64,000 nt of DNA from Marivita sp041725935 (lineage in GTDB: Bacteria > Pseudomonadota > Alphaproteobacteria > Rhodobacterales > Rhodobacteraceae), in contig JBGRQD010000001.1 of the NCBI GenBank assembly GCA_041725935.1, positions 1 to 64,000 on the forward strand, given 5' to 3'. The notes under the pieces are model-generated. The model had not been told where the DNA came from. It did not search any database and was given only the letters and a program-made list of their open reading frames with translations. Below, piece after piece: positions 17,441 through 26,140 of the stretch (the first letter of the stretch is position 1; every line of letters starts with the position of its first letter). A program made the translations under genes and the position numbers.

Positions 17441-18190
17441 ATGCGCGCACCCGTCCACGTCACATTGATCTCGCTTCTGGGCCTTGGCCTGCTCTGGACC
17501 TTCGGGGCATGGGTCGCGCAGGACGCAGATATTTTACCGACGCCGATTGCTGTCTGGCAGGTGATCGTTTCCGAAAGTCAAAGTGGTGCGCTCTGGTATC
17601 ATATGGCCAATACCCTGCGCCGCGTGGCTTTGGCTTTCGCGCTTGCGATGGGAGTGGGCACGGCGCTCGGCATTCTCATAGGGCGGTCAGAGCGACTCAA
17701 CATGTGGTGCGATCCGTGGGTCACCGTGTTCCTGAACCTGCCTGCGCTGGTGATCATCGTCCTTTGCTACCTGTGGATCGGCTTGAACGAAGTTGCAGCA
17801 ATTGTTGCCGTTGCCCTCAACAAGACCGCCATGGTGACGGTAACGATCCGTGAAGGGGTCCGGACCCTGGACCGAGGCGTGGGCGACATGGCACAAGTCT
17901 ACCGGCTGAGCCACGTGACCCGCCTGCGTCATGTCATCTGGCCTCAGCTTGGTCCGTTCGTTGCAACCAGCACCCGGAACGGCCTGGCAGTAATCTGGAA
18001 AATCGTCCTGGTGGTCGAATTCCTTGGCCGCTCCAACGGCGTCGGCTTCCAGATCCATCTTTATTTTCAGCTCTTCGACACGGCGACGGTGATGGCGTAC
18101 GCACTGGCCTTTACCGCTGTGATGCTGAGCATCGAATACGGGCTCGTGCAGCAATGGGAACGACGGTCAAGCGCCTGGCGCCGCGCGTGA
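17441..18190 (+). CDS. ABC transporter permease (SsuC/TauC-like)
   Basis: A 249-residue inner-membrane permease with about six hydrophobic segments and the binding-protein-dependent permease signature around DMAQVYRLSHVTRLRHVIWPQ (EAA-loop region). It is divergent from the NosR-like gene, with 89 bases between starts. It has no adjacent binding protein or ATPase. The SsuA/SsuB-like genes at 5907 and 6886 lack a permease and are the natural partners across the locus. ATG at 17441 was chosen because the first membrane segment follows directly; the frame is open far upstream without coding character. Confidence 0.85.
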   Translation: MRAPVHVTLISLLGLGLLWTFGAWVAQDADILPTPIAVWQVIVSESQSGALWYHMANTLRRVALAFALAMGVGTALGILIGRSERLNMWCDPWVTVFLNLPALVIIVLCYLWIGLNEVAAIVAVALNKTAMVTVTIREGVRTLDRGVGDMAQVYRLSHVTRLRHVIWPQLGPFVATSTRNGLAVIWKIVLVVEFLGRSNGVGFQIHLYFQLFDTATVMAYALAFTAVMLSIEYGLVQQWERRSSAWRRA

Positions 18191-18672
18191 GGATTGAATT
18201 CTCTTCACCCGACCTTCAGCCTTGCACCCTGATCAGCAACTGGGCCTGATGAGGGGGGCTCATGCAACGGAAACCAAGGGCAATTTGCCGTATGGTGGCC
18301 GATATGGCTAATGATGTGACGCCTGCCTTGTGCTGTGCTTGTACGGCTTTCGATCCTTGGAGAAGCTGACAATGTCGTTGATGTTTGAAGAGCACGCAAA
18401 GCGGAGGTTTGCGCTCGCGCATGGGATCAAACGCCTGGTCACGGATCGATATCAATCGTTGGAGCAGAGTAAACCGATGCGGCGATGACTGCTTTCGTGT
18501 GGTCGCTGTCAGACGTTCGCGCGAGCAGCGAACGTCCGCCCCTCTCGCAATTTTTTGGTCAGACCGTACACTTCAAAACAGGTAGGGTACGGCGGCTGCG
18601 CCTTCCCGCAACCAATATCAAAAATACCCAACGTAACCTAACGTCTGCAAGCGCTCCCAGCGCGACAGCGCC
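18191..18672. other. Gene-free stretch of about 480 bases
   Basis: No convincing gene was found on either strand; the short open frames here have unusual composition and no start signals. It contains a perfect inverted repeat GACGTTCGC / GCGAACGTC (18512-18520 and 18528-18536, seven-base loop). It also holds a CCCGCAACCA string near 18605. It may hold decayed gene sequence at the right end of the quinoprotein locus. Confidence 0.5.
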
Positions 18673-19338
18673 TTATGCCGTTGTCGCGTTGACCCGCCTT
18701 TCCCGCCGTCGCAGAACGAACTCCGCGATCAACAGGTAGGGTACGAAAAACGCGAAAACCTGGATTTGGTCGAACAGCCCCGTGAATGCTTCGTTCGAGC
18801 CGATGGCGCCGGTGGCCGCATACCAGATGCCGTAATGCATGCGGTAGATCCATGACCCGACCGCAAGCACGACCAAACGCACGGCCCAGGCAAAATGGCG
18901 GCGCATGTCCTTGGCCAAGGCGTAGTAGATCGTGTTGACGGCCGTCCAGATCATCGCCACGCCGTAGATGGCGAACCAGAGGCTCATCCACCAGCCGCCA
19001 ATGGTGCCGTTCAGCGCAATGTAGACGAGCCCGCCAAGCCCCGTAGCGATGGCCAGCACGAACAGAACATAGCCGAACCGCCTGTGCAGCCCGGGCCAAC
19101 GGCGCCGGACGATGGGCAGGGCCTGTAGCGGTGCGCCGAAGGTCAGAACGCCGCCCGCGATCATGTGCAGGGCAATGCCGACATTTGCCAGCAAGCCATC
19201 CTCCAGAAAGACACGCGACACCTCGCGCGGAACATCGGAAAGCAAACCGCGCAGGCCAAGGTCGCCGGAATAGAGCACGAACCAACCCGTATTCAGGGCC
19301 AGCAACAAGAGAAGAAGGGTGGCGAGCGCGCGCAACAT
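18673..19338 (-). CDS. DUF2306 multi-pass membrane protein
   Basis: A 221-residue protein with about six or seven hydrophobic segments. The pattern HMIAGGVLTFGAPLQALPIVRRRWPGLHRRFGYV, followed by histidines in later helices (DMRRHFAW, YRMHYGIWY), is typical of the DUF2306 family of predicted membrane proteins. Conserved histidines suggest haem or redox chemistry in this group, but the function is unknown. Start is uncertain between the ATG at 19338 and a GTG six codons upstream; no good ribosome binding site is visible. It is divergent from the YdeI-like gene. Confidence 0.75.
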   Translation of the reverse strand: MLRALATLLLLLLALNTGWFVLYSGDLGLRGLLSDVPREVSRVFLEDGLLANVGIALHMIAGGVLTFGAPLQALPIVRRRWPGLHRRFGYVLFVLAIATGLGGLVYIALNGTIGGWWMSLWFAIYGVAMIWTAVNTIYYALAKDMRRHFAWAVRLVVLAVGSWIYRMHYGIWYAATGAIGSNEAFTGLFDQIQVFAFFVPYLLIAEFVLRRRERRVNATTA

Positions 19339-19442
19339 ACAGGAAGGATAGCGCACAAGCCGGGTCTAGCCACGCCGGAACAGTGCCCCTTGGCAGCCTC
19401 GTGAAAATCTTCATCATTGGCCTGATGCATGTGTGGAATCGT

Positions 19443-20018
19443 ATGATGGATCACGACAGGTTCGAACAAGTCGAAGTTACGTCGCAGGACGAACTCTGGA
19501 CATGGCTCGATCGGCATTACCACAGCCCCGAAAGCGTCTGGCTCGTGACCTGGAAGGCCGCGCATCCTGACCGTTACGTGTCCCGCGAAGCAGTGCTCGA
19601 TGCGCTGATCGCCTATGGTTGGATCGACGGTCGCCGCCTCAAGCTGGACGACGCGCGCACGATGCAGTTGATTTCACCGCGCAAGCAGCAGGCCTGGGCG
19701 AAAACTTACAAGGACCGCGCCGCGCGGCTCGAGGCAGAGGGACGGATGCACCCCGCGGGTCAGGCCGCGATTGCCGAGGCGCGGCAAAGCGGGCGATGGA
19801 CCGAGAGCGATGATGTCGATGCGCTTCTTGATCCCGAAGACCTCGTCGAAGCGCTGGACACACATGGTGCGACAGGCTGGTGGCACTCGGCTGCCCCCTC
19901 GTATCGGCGAAACGTCCTGCGGTGGATTGCGGCAGCCAAGCGCCCCGAAACGCGTGAGGCACGGATTCAGAAGGTCGCGACCTTGGCAGCACAGGGGCAG
20001 AAGGTTCCGCAATATTGA
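19443..20018 (+). CDS. YdeI/OmpD-associated family protein
   Basis: A soluble protein of about 191 residues. The central part WLVTWKAAHPDRYVSREAVLDALIAYGWIDGR and KQQAWAKTYKDRAARLEAEGRMHPAG is the hallmark of the YdeI/OmpD-associated (bacteriocin-protection-like) family. The C-terminal YRRNVLRWIAAAKRPETREARI is the usual ending. Several in-frame Met codons exist (19425, 19443, 19446); 19443 is a compromise. The molecular function of the family is poorly known. No operon partner: the upstream gene is divergent and the antiporter follows after about 140 bases. Confidence 0.82.
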   Translation: MMDHDRFEQVEVTSQDELWTWLDRHYHSPESVWLVTWKAAHPDRYVSREAVLDALIAYGWIDGRRLKLDDARTMQLISPRKQQAWAKTYKDRAARLEAEGRMHPAGQAAIAEARQSGRWTESDDVDALLDPEDLVEALDTHGATGWWHSAAPSYRRNVLRWIAAAKRPETREARIQKVATLAAQGQKVPQY

Positions 20019-20160
20019 CCGGAAGCTGTCGGACACAGGGCACCTTTCACGGCTTCAAACAAGGCGCGGGATGCCCGCAAATTTCGCGAAATCCGCCAAT
20101 GCGCCTAGAGCATCGTTGTTTTCGCAATGCGACCGGCTGACAGTCTGATAACTCAGTAAT

Positions 20161-22671
20161 ATGGACATCGTTCTCATCACGACCGTGATCGCCTCGCTCT
20201 TCGTCGTCATCGGGGTGGCGGAGCCGTTGGCAGCGCGGTTGCGTCTGCCCTACAGCGTGATTCTGGCGAGCATCGGCATCCTGATCGGTCTTGGCGCAAT
20301 CTTTTTCCTGAGAACCGAATTTACCGATGCGCTCAACCCTGTGGCGCGTGCGATCCTCGATCTGCCAATCCGATCCAACGTCTTTCTGTACGTTTTCCTT
20401 CCCACCTTGCTGTTTCAGGCGACGCTGGGAATGAACCTGCGCCGGATGCTCGACGATTGGGTGCCGATCCTTGTACTTGCCGTTGTCGCCGTCATCGTGG
20501 CGACCTTGAGTGTCGGCTACGCGCTCGCCTGGGCGAGCGCCCTGCCGTTGGCCGCGTGCCTCCTGATCGGCGCGATCGTGTCCACCACCGATCCCTCTGC
20601 CGTGGTTTCGATCTTCCGGTCGATTTCGGCGCCGCGCAGGCTGGCGCGGATCATCGAAGGTGAGAGCCTGCTGAACGATGCTGCGGCCATCGCGCTGTTC
20701 GGTCTGTTCATGGGATTCGTGATGCTCGGGGTACCCGATCCCAACCTCGGGGACGCGCTGGCCCGGTTCCCACTCCTGATTTTCGGAGGCGCGCTGACCG
20801 GCTGGCTAGTGGCACGGATCGCCGTTTGGGTCATGGCTCTGTTCAGCCGGCACGAGCTTGCGCAGCTGTCGATCTCGGTCGCGCTGCCTTATCTCGCCTA
20901 TATCGGCGCGGAACAGAGCATCGGGGCATCCGGTGTGATCGCGGTTGTCGCCGCGGGGTTGACGCTGAACCTGACCGGGCCGGGACGCCTGCCGCCACAG
21001 GCCTGGATCAACCTTCGCGAGCTTTGGGACGTTCTGGCGCATTGGGCCGGGGCGCTGATCTTTATCCTCGCGGCGCTGCTCATCCCGCGACTTCTGGAAG
21101 AGGTGCGGGTTTCGGATTTCCTGCTTCTTGGCGTGGTGATCCTCGCCGCGATTGCCGCGCGTGTGGTGATCCTGTTTGGTCTTTTGCCGCTCCTGACGAC
21201 GCTGAGGCTGTCCCCCGCAATCGAGCGCCCTTACCGCGTCGCGATCCTCTGGGGGGGATTGCGCGGAGCCGTGACGCTGGCGCTGGCGTTGGCGGTGACT
21301 GAAAGCTTCCGCGTGCCGGACGGCATTCAGCGTCTTGTGGGTATTCTCGCCACCGGGTTCACGCTGTTCACGCTGATCGTGCAGGGCACGACGCTGCGCT
21401 GGGTCATCGGCAGGCTTGGTCTTGACCGGCTGTCGCCCATCGACGAGGCGTTGTCACGTCAGGTGGTCGCTGTCGCGCTGCAGACGGTGCGGGAAGACGT
21501 GGCGCGCACCACAGAAAACTATGAGCTGAGCCATGACATCGTCCGCTCCGAAGCCAAACGGTTCGGCGAGCGGCTGGATGACGCGGTCAAGACGGCCGAG
21601 GACAGCGTCGATATTCAGGACCGTGACCGGATCACCCTGGGCCTGATCGCGCTGGCCGGGCATGAACGCGACACGATCCTTGCCCGCGTGCGCGAACGGA
21701 CGATTTCGTCGCGCATGGCGGAACGGGTGTTGTCGGACGCGGACCGGCTGATCGAGGGCGCGCGCTCTGGCGGGCGCAGCGGGTACAACCGTGCCGCCAG
21801 GCGCAGTGTTGCCTATGGTACCGCATTCCGCGCGGCTGGCGTGCTGCACAGTCGATTGCGCCTGTCGGGACCGCTGGCCCGACTGACAGCGGATCGGTTC
21901 GAATTGCTTCTGTCGCAACGGCTGGTCCTGCGAGATCTGGGCGCCTTCATCGAAGGCCGCATTCGCCGGATCCACGGACGCCGGGTGGCGGATCTCTTGC
22001 GCGAGTCACTGTCGCGCCGGATCGACGCCGTCGAAACCGGGCTTGACGGTCTTCGCCTTCAATATCCCGGCTATGCCGAGGAACTGGAACGACGGTTTAT
22101 CCGCCGCACCGCCCTGCGGCTGGAAGAACGCGAATACGCAACCATGCGCGAGGACGGGCTGATCGGCGCCGAAGTCTACACCAAGCTCATGGAGGATCTC
22201 GACCTGCGCCGCGCCGCCGCCGAGGGCCGTCCCCAGCTTGATATCGCGCTGCAACGCATCGAGCTGGTCCGGCAGTTTCCGCTTTTCTCAAGCCTCGCCG
22301 AGCCCGAGTTGAAACGGCTGAGCCGCGCGCTCAAGACCCGCTACGTGAATGCTGGCGACATCGTCATCCGCAGGGACGGCACCGCAAAGAGCGTGTTCTT
22401 CATCGCCTCTGGTGCGGCCGAGGTCGAGACAGCGGGCCAGACCTGGCGTCTTGGACGGGGCGAGATGTTCGGCCAGATGGCGATCCTGATGAAAAAGACG
22501 CGCCGGACTGAAGTGCGTGCCATTGCCCCGTCAGCCCTGCTGGAACTTGACGAGGTGCGGTTTCGCCGCCTGCTGGCCCGCAGCGCTGCACTGAAAGAGG
22601 CGGTCCGGGCCAGCGCCGAAAAACGCGGCGTTGCACCCGACGAATTGTTCTCGGATCAGGAGCTTGCGTAA
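20161..22671 (+). CDS. CPA1-family Na+/H+ antiporter with C-terminal cyclic-nucleotide-binding domain
   Basis: An 836-residue protein. Residues 1 to about 415 are a 12-13 segment CPA1 transporter with the cation-site motifs TDPSAVV (143-149) and EGESLLNDAAAI (166-177). A long cytosolic charged helical region follows (about 415-690), and then a CNMP-type beta-roll (about 700-810: FPLFSSLAEPELKRLSRAL, AGDIVIRRDGTA, LGRGEMFGQMAIL). The architecture matches SOS1/sperm-NHE-like exchangers. A role in Na+ or pH homeostasis in a marine cell is likely; regulation by a nucleotide or by voltage is only suggested by the domain. No clear ribosome binding site precedes the ATG. Confidence 0.88.
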   Translation: MDIVLITTVIASLFVVIGVAEPLAARLRLPYSVILASIGILIGLGAIFFLRTEFTDALNPVARAILDLPIRSNVFLYVFLPTLLFQATLGMNLRRMLDDWVPILVLAVVAVIVATLSVGYALAWASALPLAACLLIGAIVSTTDPSAVVSIFRSISAPRRLARIIEGESLLNDAAAIALFGLFMGFVMLGVPDPNLGDALARFPLLIFGGALTGWLVARIAVWVMALFSRHELAQLSISVALPYLAYIGAEQSIGASGVIAVVAAGLTLNLTGPGRLPPQAWINLRELWDVLAHWAGALIFILAALLIPRLLEEVRVSDFLLLGVVILAAIAARVVILFGLLPLLTTLRLSPAIERPYRVAILWGGLRGAVTLALALAVTESFRVPDGIQRLVGILATGFTLFTLIVQGTTLRWVIGRLGLDRLSPIDEALSRQVVAVALQTVREDVARTTENYELSHDIVRSEAKRFGERLDDAVKTAEDSVDIQDRDRITLGLIALAGHERDTILARVRERTISSRMAERVLSDADRLIEGARSGGRSGYNRAARRSVAYGTAFRAAGVLHSRLRLSGPLARLTADRFELLLSQRLVLRDLGAFIEGRIRRIHGRRVADLLRESLSRRIDAVETGLDGLRLQYPGYAEELERRFIRRTALRLEEREYATMREDGLIGAEVYTKLMEDLDLRRAAAEGRPQLDIALQRIELVRQFPLFSSLAEPELKRLSRALKTRYVNAGDIVIRRDGTAKSVFFIASGAAEVETAGQTWRLGRGEMFGQMAILMKKTRRTEVRAIAPSALLELDEVRFRRLLARSAALKEAVRASAEKRGVAPDELFSDQELA

Positions 22672-23234
22672 GGCGTGACAGCGGCGTTGCAAAAGGTTGG
22701 ACTTCGCCCCGTACGCCAGACCAGCCGAACGATAAGGGGCCTCCCGCAGGCCTATGATGGCGGTAATGGGATGTCCCCAGCGCCGCCTGTCTTCTAGGCT
22801 TGCCGGTCATCGACGATCTGGGCAGCAGCGAAACCGCCCAGAAGCGTGTCGGCATCTCCGAGAAATCCTATACTTTCGAATTGGGCGCGGAATACACCGG
22901 CTCGGGTGTCTTTGCGCTGACCTGTTCAACAGCACCGTGTACAACCTTCGCGCCACGTGGTCGCCTGACGGGCAGGAATGGCTGGGCCAGACAGAAGTGC
23001 GGGGCAGCATCTAGAATGGTATTTACACAGGTTATGTCGGCCACCTGTCGTCCCCGAGCCGGAAAGAACCGGGGCGCATGTTCAAGATGTCATGGACCAA
23101 ATCGCTCTGAAGTTCTCGGTCGAGGCTCAATGCCCCGAACGCCTGACCTTACTCCGCAGCCCGGCCAACTGGACAATCCCGCTCAGATGAAGCATCCGTA
23201 GGGTGACACCATCTCGGAAAAAGGACATGCTGAC
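22672..23234. other. Stretch of about 560 bases with probable decayed coding sequence
   Basis: No intact gene is seen here. Between 22800 and about 23120 two plus-strand frames carry protein-like text that together look like one broken gene, listed separately. The remainder before 22800 and after 23120 shows nothing recognisable. Confidence 0.5.
22800..23120 (+). pseudogene. Probable frameshifted gene fragment, unknown family
   Basis: In one frame the text reads RVGISEKSYTFELGAEYTG and SGVFAL. At about 22920 the sense continues in another frame as NSTVYNLRATWSPDGQEWLG and QTEVRGSI, followed by a TAG and then NGIYTGYVGHL in the same frame. The composition is protein-like on both sides, as expected from a gene broken by a frameshift and a stop. 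I do not recognise the product. A chance arrangement cannot be excluded. Confidence 0.3.
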
Positions 23235-23756
23235 ATGGCTGATGGGACATTCGCGGCGCTGCTCTTCATCATTGGACTGACCGATATGGGCATCAACCAT
23301 TGCGGTACTTCCGACGGCTGTCTCGGTACCGGCCAGGCGCAGTCGCGCCTGTCGATTTCGGGTGGTGAAGTGCTCGAACGGCGGGCGGATCCGGCGGCAG
23401 AACTATACCTGCGCTACGACCTTGGCCAGACGCGCGGGCCTTTTGGCGGAGCGGCAGGCCTGTCAGTCACCGAGAACGGCGAAACATGGGTCGGTTTCGG
23501 GGCGACCTATCTCGTGCCCTTCGGCCGCAGCGGCGCCTATGCCGAACTCCACGCCATGCCGGGGCTTTATTTCGACAATGGCGGCTTTGATCTGGGCGGC
23601 CTGATCGCGTTCCGCTCCGGTCTCGAACTGGGTTACGAAACCGCGCAGGGCTGGCGGATGGCGCTGAGCTATGATCACCGCTCCAATGCCGGGATCTACG
23701 ACGAGAACCCCGGCATCGAAACCGTGCAATTCAAAGTGTCCATCCCGCTGAAGTGA
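23235..23756 (+). CDS. PagL-like lipid A 3-O-deacylase (acyloxyacyl hydrolase family)
   Basis: A 173-residue protein with amphipathic beta-strand character. The C-terminal part carries DHRSNAGIYDENPGIE, which reproduces the PagL active site: His, Ser two residues later, and Glu fourteen residues after the His. PagL removes the 3-O acyl chain of lipid A in the outer membrane (family knowledge). The N-terminus MADGTFAALLFIIGLTDMG is hydrophobic but lacks a classical positively charged signal peptide, so the start or the export route is uncertain. AAAGGAC precedes the ATG. No lipid A genes are adjacent. Confidence 0.7.
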   Translation: MADGTFAALLFIIGLTDMGINHCGTSDGCLGTGQAQSRLSISGGEVLERRADPAAELYLRYDLGQTRGPFGGAAGLSVTENGETWVGFGATYLVPFGRSGAYAELHAMPGLYFDNGGFDLGGLIAFRSGLELGYETAQGWRMALSYDHRSNAGIYDENPGIETVQFKVSIPLK

Positions 23757-23780
23757 TCCGGTGGGACAGAGGCGTCAGGG

Positions 23781-24101
23781 TTACAGACCCTCCATGAGGG
23801 CATTTGTCGCTTCGCGTTCATAGCGAAAAACCGGAACTGCAGAAAAATCAGCGGTTTTGCAGATGAAGCTGGTCTTCAGAGTATCAAAAAAACTTTGATG
23901 TTCTGTCTGGAATTTCTTCATATCAGCTGCTTCGTCGAAGTTTACCGTGATGTACAATGTGCCTTCCTTGCAAAGCAGGATATTCAAAGCGGCAATGTTG
24001 GATTTCGCGATCAAGCGTCCCAATTCCTCTGCGGCATAGGATGCGGCGGTTTTGCCTTCGGCGAGGCTCGACATCTTGATGTGATAGATCTTGGTATACA
24101 T
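23781..24101 (-). CDS. Small conserved-type protein paired with the GAF protein, unknown function
   Basis: A 106-residue soluble protein (MYTKIYHIKMSSLAEGKTAA at the start, GTLYITVNFDEAADMKKFQTE in the middle). It has mixed alpha/beta character, no signal peptide and no recognisable domain. It begins 14 bases after the stop of the GAF gene on the same strand, so the two are cotranscribed. The text resembles small ferredoxin-fold stand-alone domains, but that is a guess. Convergent with the PagL-like gene. Confidence 0.6.
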   Translation of the reverse strand: MYTKIYHIKMSSLAEGKTAASYAAEELGRLIAKSNIAALNILLCKEGTLYITVNFDEAADMKKFQTEHQSFFDTLKTSFICKTADFSAVPVFRYEREATNALMEGL

Positions 24102-24115
24102 ATGGTGACCCTCGT

Positions 24116-24961
24116 TCAGTCGATCATCGCAAAGAGGTCTTCGATATCGACCACGGTTTTCTGTGAGAGAGCGCTGCGTCGGAACGTTGTGGCATGGAGC
24201 CCGTGTTCCGCCTGAATCTCGCGTCCCTTGGCTGTCAGGTCCGGCGCTGTTCCGGTCCCGGTCACAATTCCCCACTGCACCAGACGGTCCAGATGACCCG
24301 CATCCACCGGCTGCCCGCTGCACAGGTTCAGGAAGGTCTCGATCTCGGCCGGGCGCATGTCGGGATGGGTGCGATGGAAATAGGACGCGAGCTTGGCCAT
24401 GCGTTCCGTGATCGCATCCCGCTCTTCCATTTGCAGCACGAGCAGCAGCGTCAGGTTGTTGGCAAGCGCTTGCATCTGTTGGATCTGTGACGACTCCATG
24501 ACGCGCGGTTGGTAATCCACCGTGCACAGGGTACCCAGAACCAGCCCGTCCTGCGTGACCAGCGGGTAGGCGCCCCAGAACACCCAATTCGGAGAGTTGG
24601 TGACCAGGGGGTTGTGGTTCAGTTTGGGATGTTCGCGCAGATCCGGAACGATCAACGGTTGTGTCGATCCAAGCGCGTATTGGCACAGCGTCAGGTGGCG
24701 CGGCACCTCGTCAGCCTCGAGCAATCCGCCGAAATCCTTGGCGATGAAGAACTGACGATCATCGTCGAGCAGACCGGTATAGGCGACCGGGCAGCCGGTG
24801 ATGAGTTGCGCCATGTCCACGTAAATGCGGTAGCGGTCTTCTTGCTGAACATCCATTACGCCCGTGCGCTGGACGCGCGCCTTGCGGGCCGCTTCATTCG
24901 CCGGAAGCGGGGCGGCTTCGAACGTCGTTTCCTCTTCGGAAATGGGTTTTTTCGCCAACAT
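24116..24961 (-). CDS. GAF-domain protein
   Basis: A 281-residue soluble protein whose residues of about 40-180 form a GAF domain of the kind found before histidine kinases and cyclases: DMAQLITGCPVAYTGLLDDD, RQFFIAKDFGG, FWGAYPLVTQDGLVLGTLC. The C-terminal hundred residues are helical with winged-helix-like text (DRLVQWGIVTGTGTAPDLTAKG), ending in IEDLFAMID. No output domain of known type is attached, so it may be a stand-alone ligand sensor or regulator. It heads a two-gene unit with the 106-residue protein. Confidence 0.75.
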   Translation of the reverse strand: MLAKKPISEEETTFEAAPLPANEAARKARVQRTGVMDVQQEDRYRIYVDMAQLITGCPVAYTGLLDDDRQFFIAKDFGGLLEADEVPRHLTLCQYALGSTQPLIVPDLREHPKLNHNPLVTNSPNWVFWGAYPLVTQDGLVLGTLCTVDYQPRVMESSQIQQMQALANNLTLLLVLQMEERDAITERMAKLASYFHRTHPDMRPAEIETFLNLCSGQPVDAGHLDRLVQWGIVTGTGTAPDLTAKGREIQAEHGLHATTFRRSALSQKTVVDIEDLFAMID

Positions 24962-25087
24962 TTACTTTCCTCTGGTACCTACTGGTTTTGCCAAGGAAAT
25001 AGTTGAAAACGGAAGGGAAAATACCTGTCTATTGGGTAGGCAGGTCTGTCTTTGGATAGCAGGGGTCAAGCGGTTTCGCCGCTCGGG

Positions 25088-26140
25088 TCACCTCAGGCGC
25101 AGTTCCGATGTCGCGTCGAACAGGTACAGATGCGCCGGATCGACTCCCAGATCGACCTGATCACCGACGGCGGACCGATGATCGCCGCGTTCCTCCACGA
25201 TGATCTTTTCGCCGTCCGGCCCGATCAGGTGAACATAGGACACGCCGCCGAGGCTCTCTGTCAGTTCGACGCGGTGGGACGCGCCCGCTTTCACCGTCAG
25301 ATGTTCGGGCCTCAGACCGATCAGCACGTCCTGACCGTCTTGCGCAGACCCAGTCTTCGGCACCGCATGAGCAAGACCGTCCGACATCACCTCACTGCCC
25401 GTGACCCTGCCGCGCAGGAAATTCATCGAGGGGGAGCCGATGAACCCCGCCACGAACCGATTGTCGGGATCCCGGTACAGATCCATCGGCGCGCCAACCT
25501 GTTCGATGCGACCCGAGCGCAGCACGACGATCTTGTCGGCAAGCGTCATCGCCTCGACCTGATCATGGGTCACGTAGATCATCGTCGCGCCGATTTCCTT
25601 GTGCAGGCGCGCAATCTCGACCCGCATTTCCACCCGAAGCTCGGCATCGAGGTTCGACAGCGGTTCGTCGAACAGGAACACCTCGGGTCCGCGCACGATG
25701 GCGCGGCCAATGGCGACACGCTGCCGCTGGCCACCGGACAGAGCCTTGGGTTTGCGCTTGAGGTAATCGTCCAGCTTGAGGATGCGGCTCGCCTCAGCCA
25801 CTTTTGCCGTGATCTCGGATTTGGGGTGGCCAGTCATCTTGAGCCCGAACCCCATGTTCTCCTCGACCGTCATGTGCGGATACAGCGCGTAGGTCTGGAA
25901 CACCATCGACACGCCCCGGTCCGACGGATCGAGCCGCGTCACATCTCGGGCGTCGATGCGGATCGTGCCTTCGGTGGTTTGCTCCAACCCCGCCACCATC
26001 CGCAGCAGCGTGGACTTGCCACATCCGGACGGGCCGACAAAGACGCAGAACTCGCCATCCGCGACCTCCAGATCGACCCCATGGATGACCTGCGTGTTGC
26101 CATAGCGTTTGATGACAGTGTCAAGCGTCACTCCGGACAT
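25088..26140 (-). CDS. Sugar ABC transporter ATP-binding protein (UgpC/MsmK type)
   Basis: A 350-residue ATPase: Walker A GPSGCGKST, signature LSGGQRQR, Walker B VFLFDEPLSNLD, then the regulatory OB-fold domain typical of MalK/UgpC proteins (GSPSMNFLRGRV onward, GLRPEHLTV). The start at 26140 has GGAGAGA upstream and overlaps the end of the IclR gene by 20 bases, so they form one transcript. It should energise the galactoside permeases encoded divergently at 28484 and 29412; that assignment is from position. Confidence 0.9.
   Translation of the reverse strand: MSGVTLDTVIKRYGNTQVIHGVDLEVADGEFCVFVGPSGCGKSTLLRMVAGLEQTTEGTIRIDARDVTRLDPSDRGVSMVFQTYALYPHMTVEENMGFGLKMTGHPKSEITAKVAEASRILKLDDYLKRKPKALSGGQRQRVAIGRAIVRGPEVFLFDEPLSNLDAELRVEMRVEIARLHKEIGATMIYVTHDQVEAMTLADKIVVLRSGRIEQVGAPMDLYRDPDNRFVAGFIGSPSMNFLRGRVTGSEVMSDGLAHAVPKTGSAQDGQDVLIGLRPEHLTVKAGASHRVELTESLGGVSYVHLIGPDGEKIIVEERGDHRSAVGDQVDLGVDPAHLYLFDATSELRLR

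Noticed and set aside
18216..18455. 79-codon minus-strand frame in the gap after the permease
   Set aside because: No ribosome binding site, unusual composition, no recognisable domain; not strong enough to call a gene.
18600..18615. CCCGCAACCA string as the end of a tRNA gene
   Set aside because: No cloverleaf, T-loop or anticodon arm can be drawn upstream.
18577..18745. 15-base direct repeat AACAGGTAGGGTACG at about 18577 and 18731
   Set aside because: One copy is inside the DUF2306 gene; a 15-base match is within chance for a 64 kb window.
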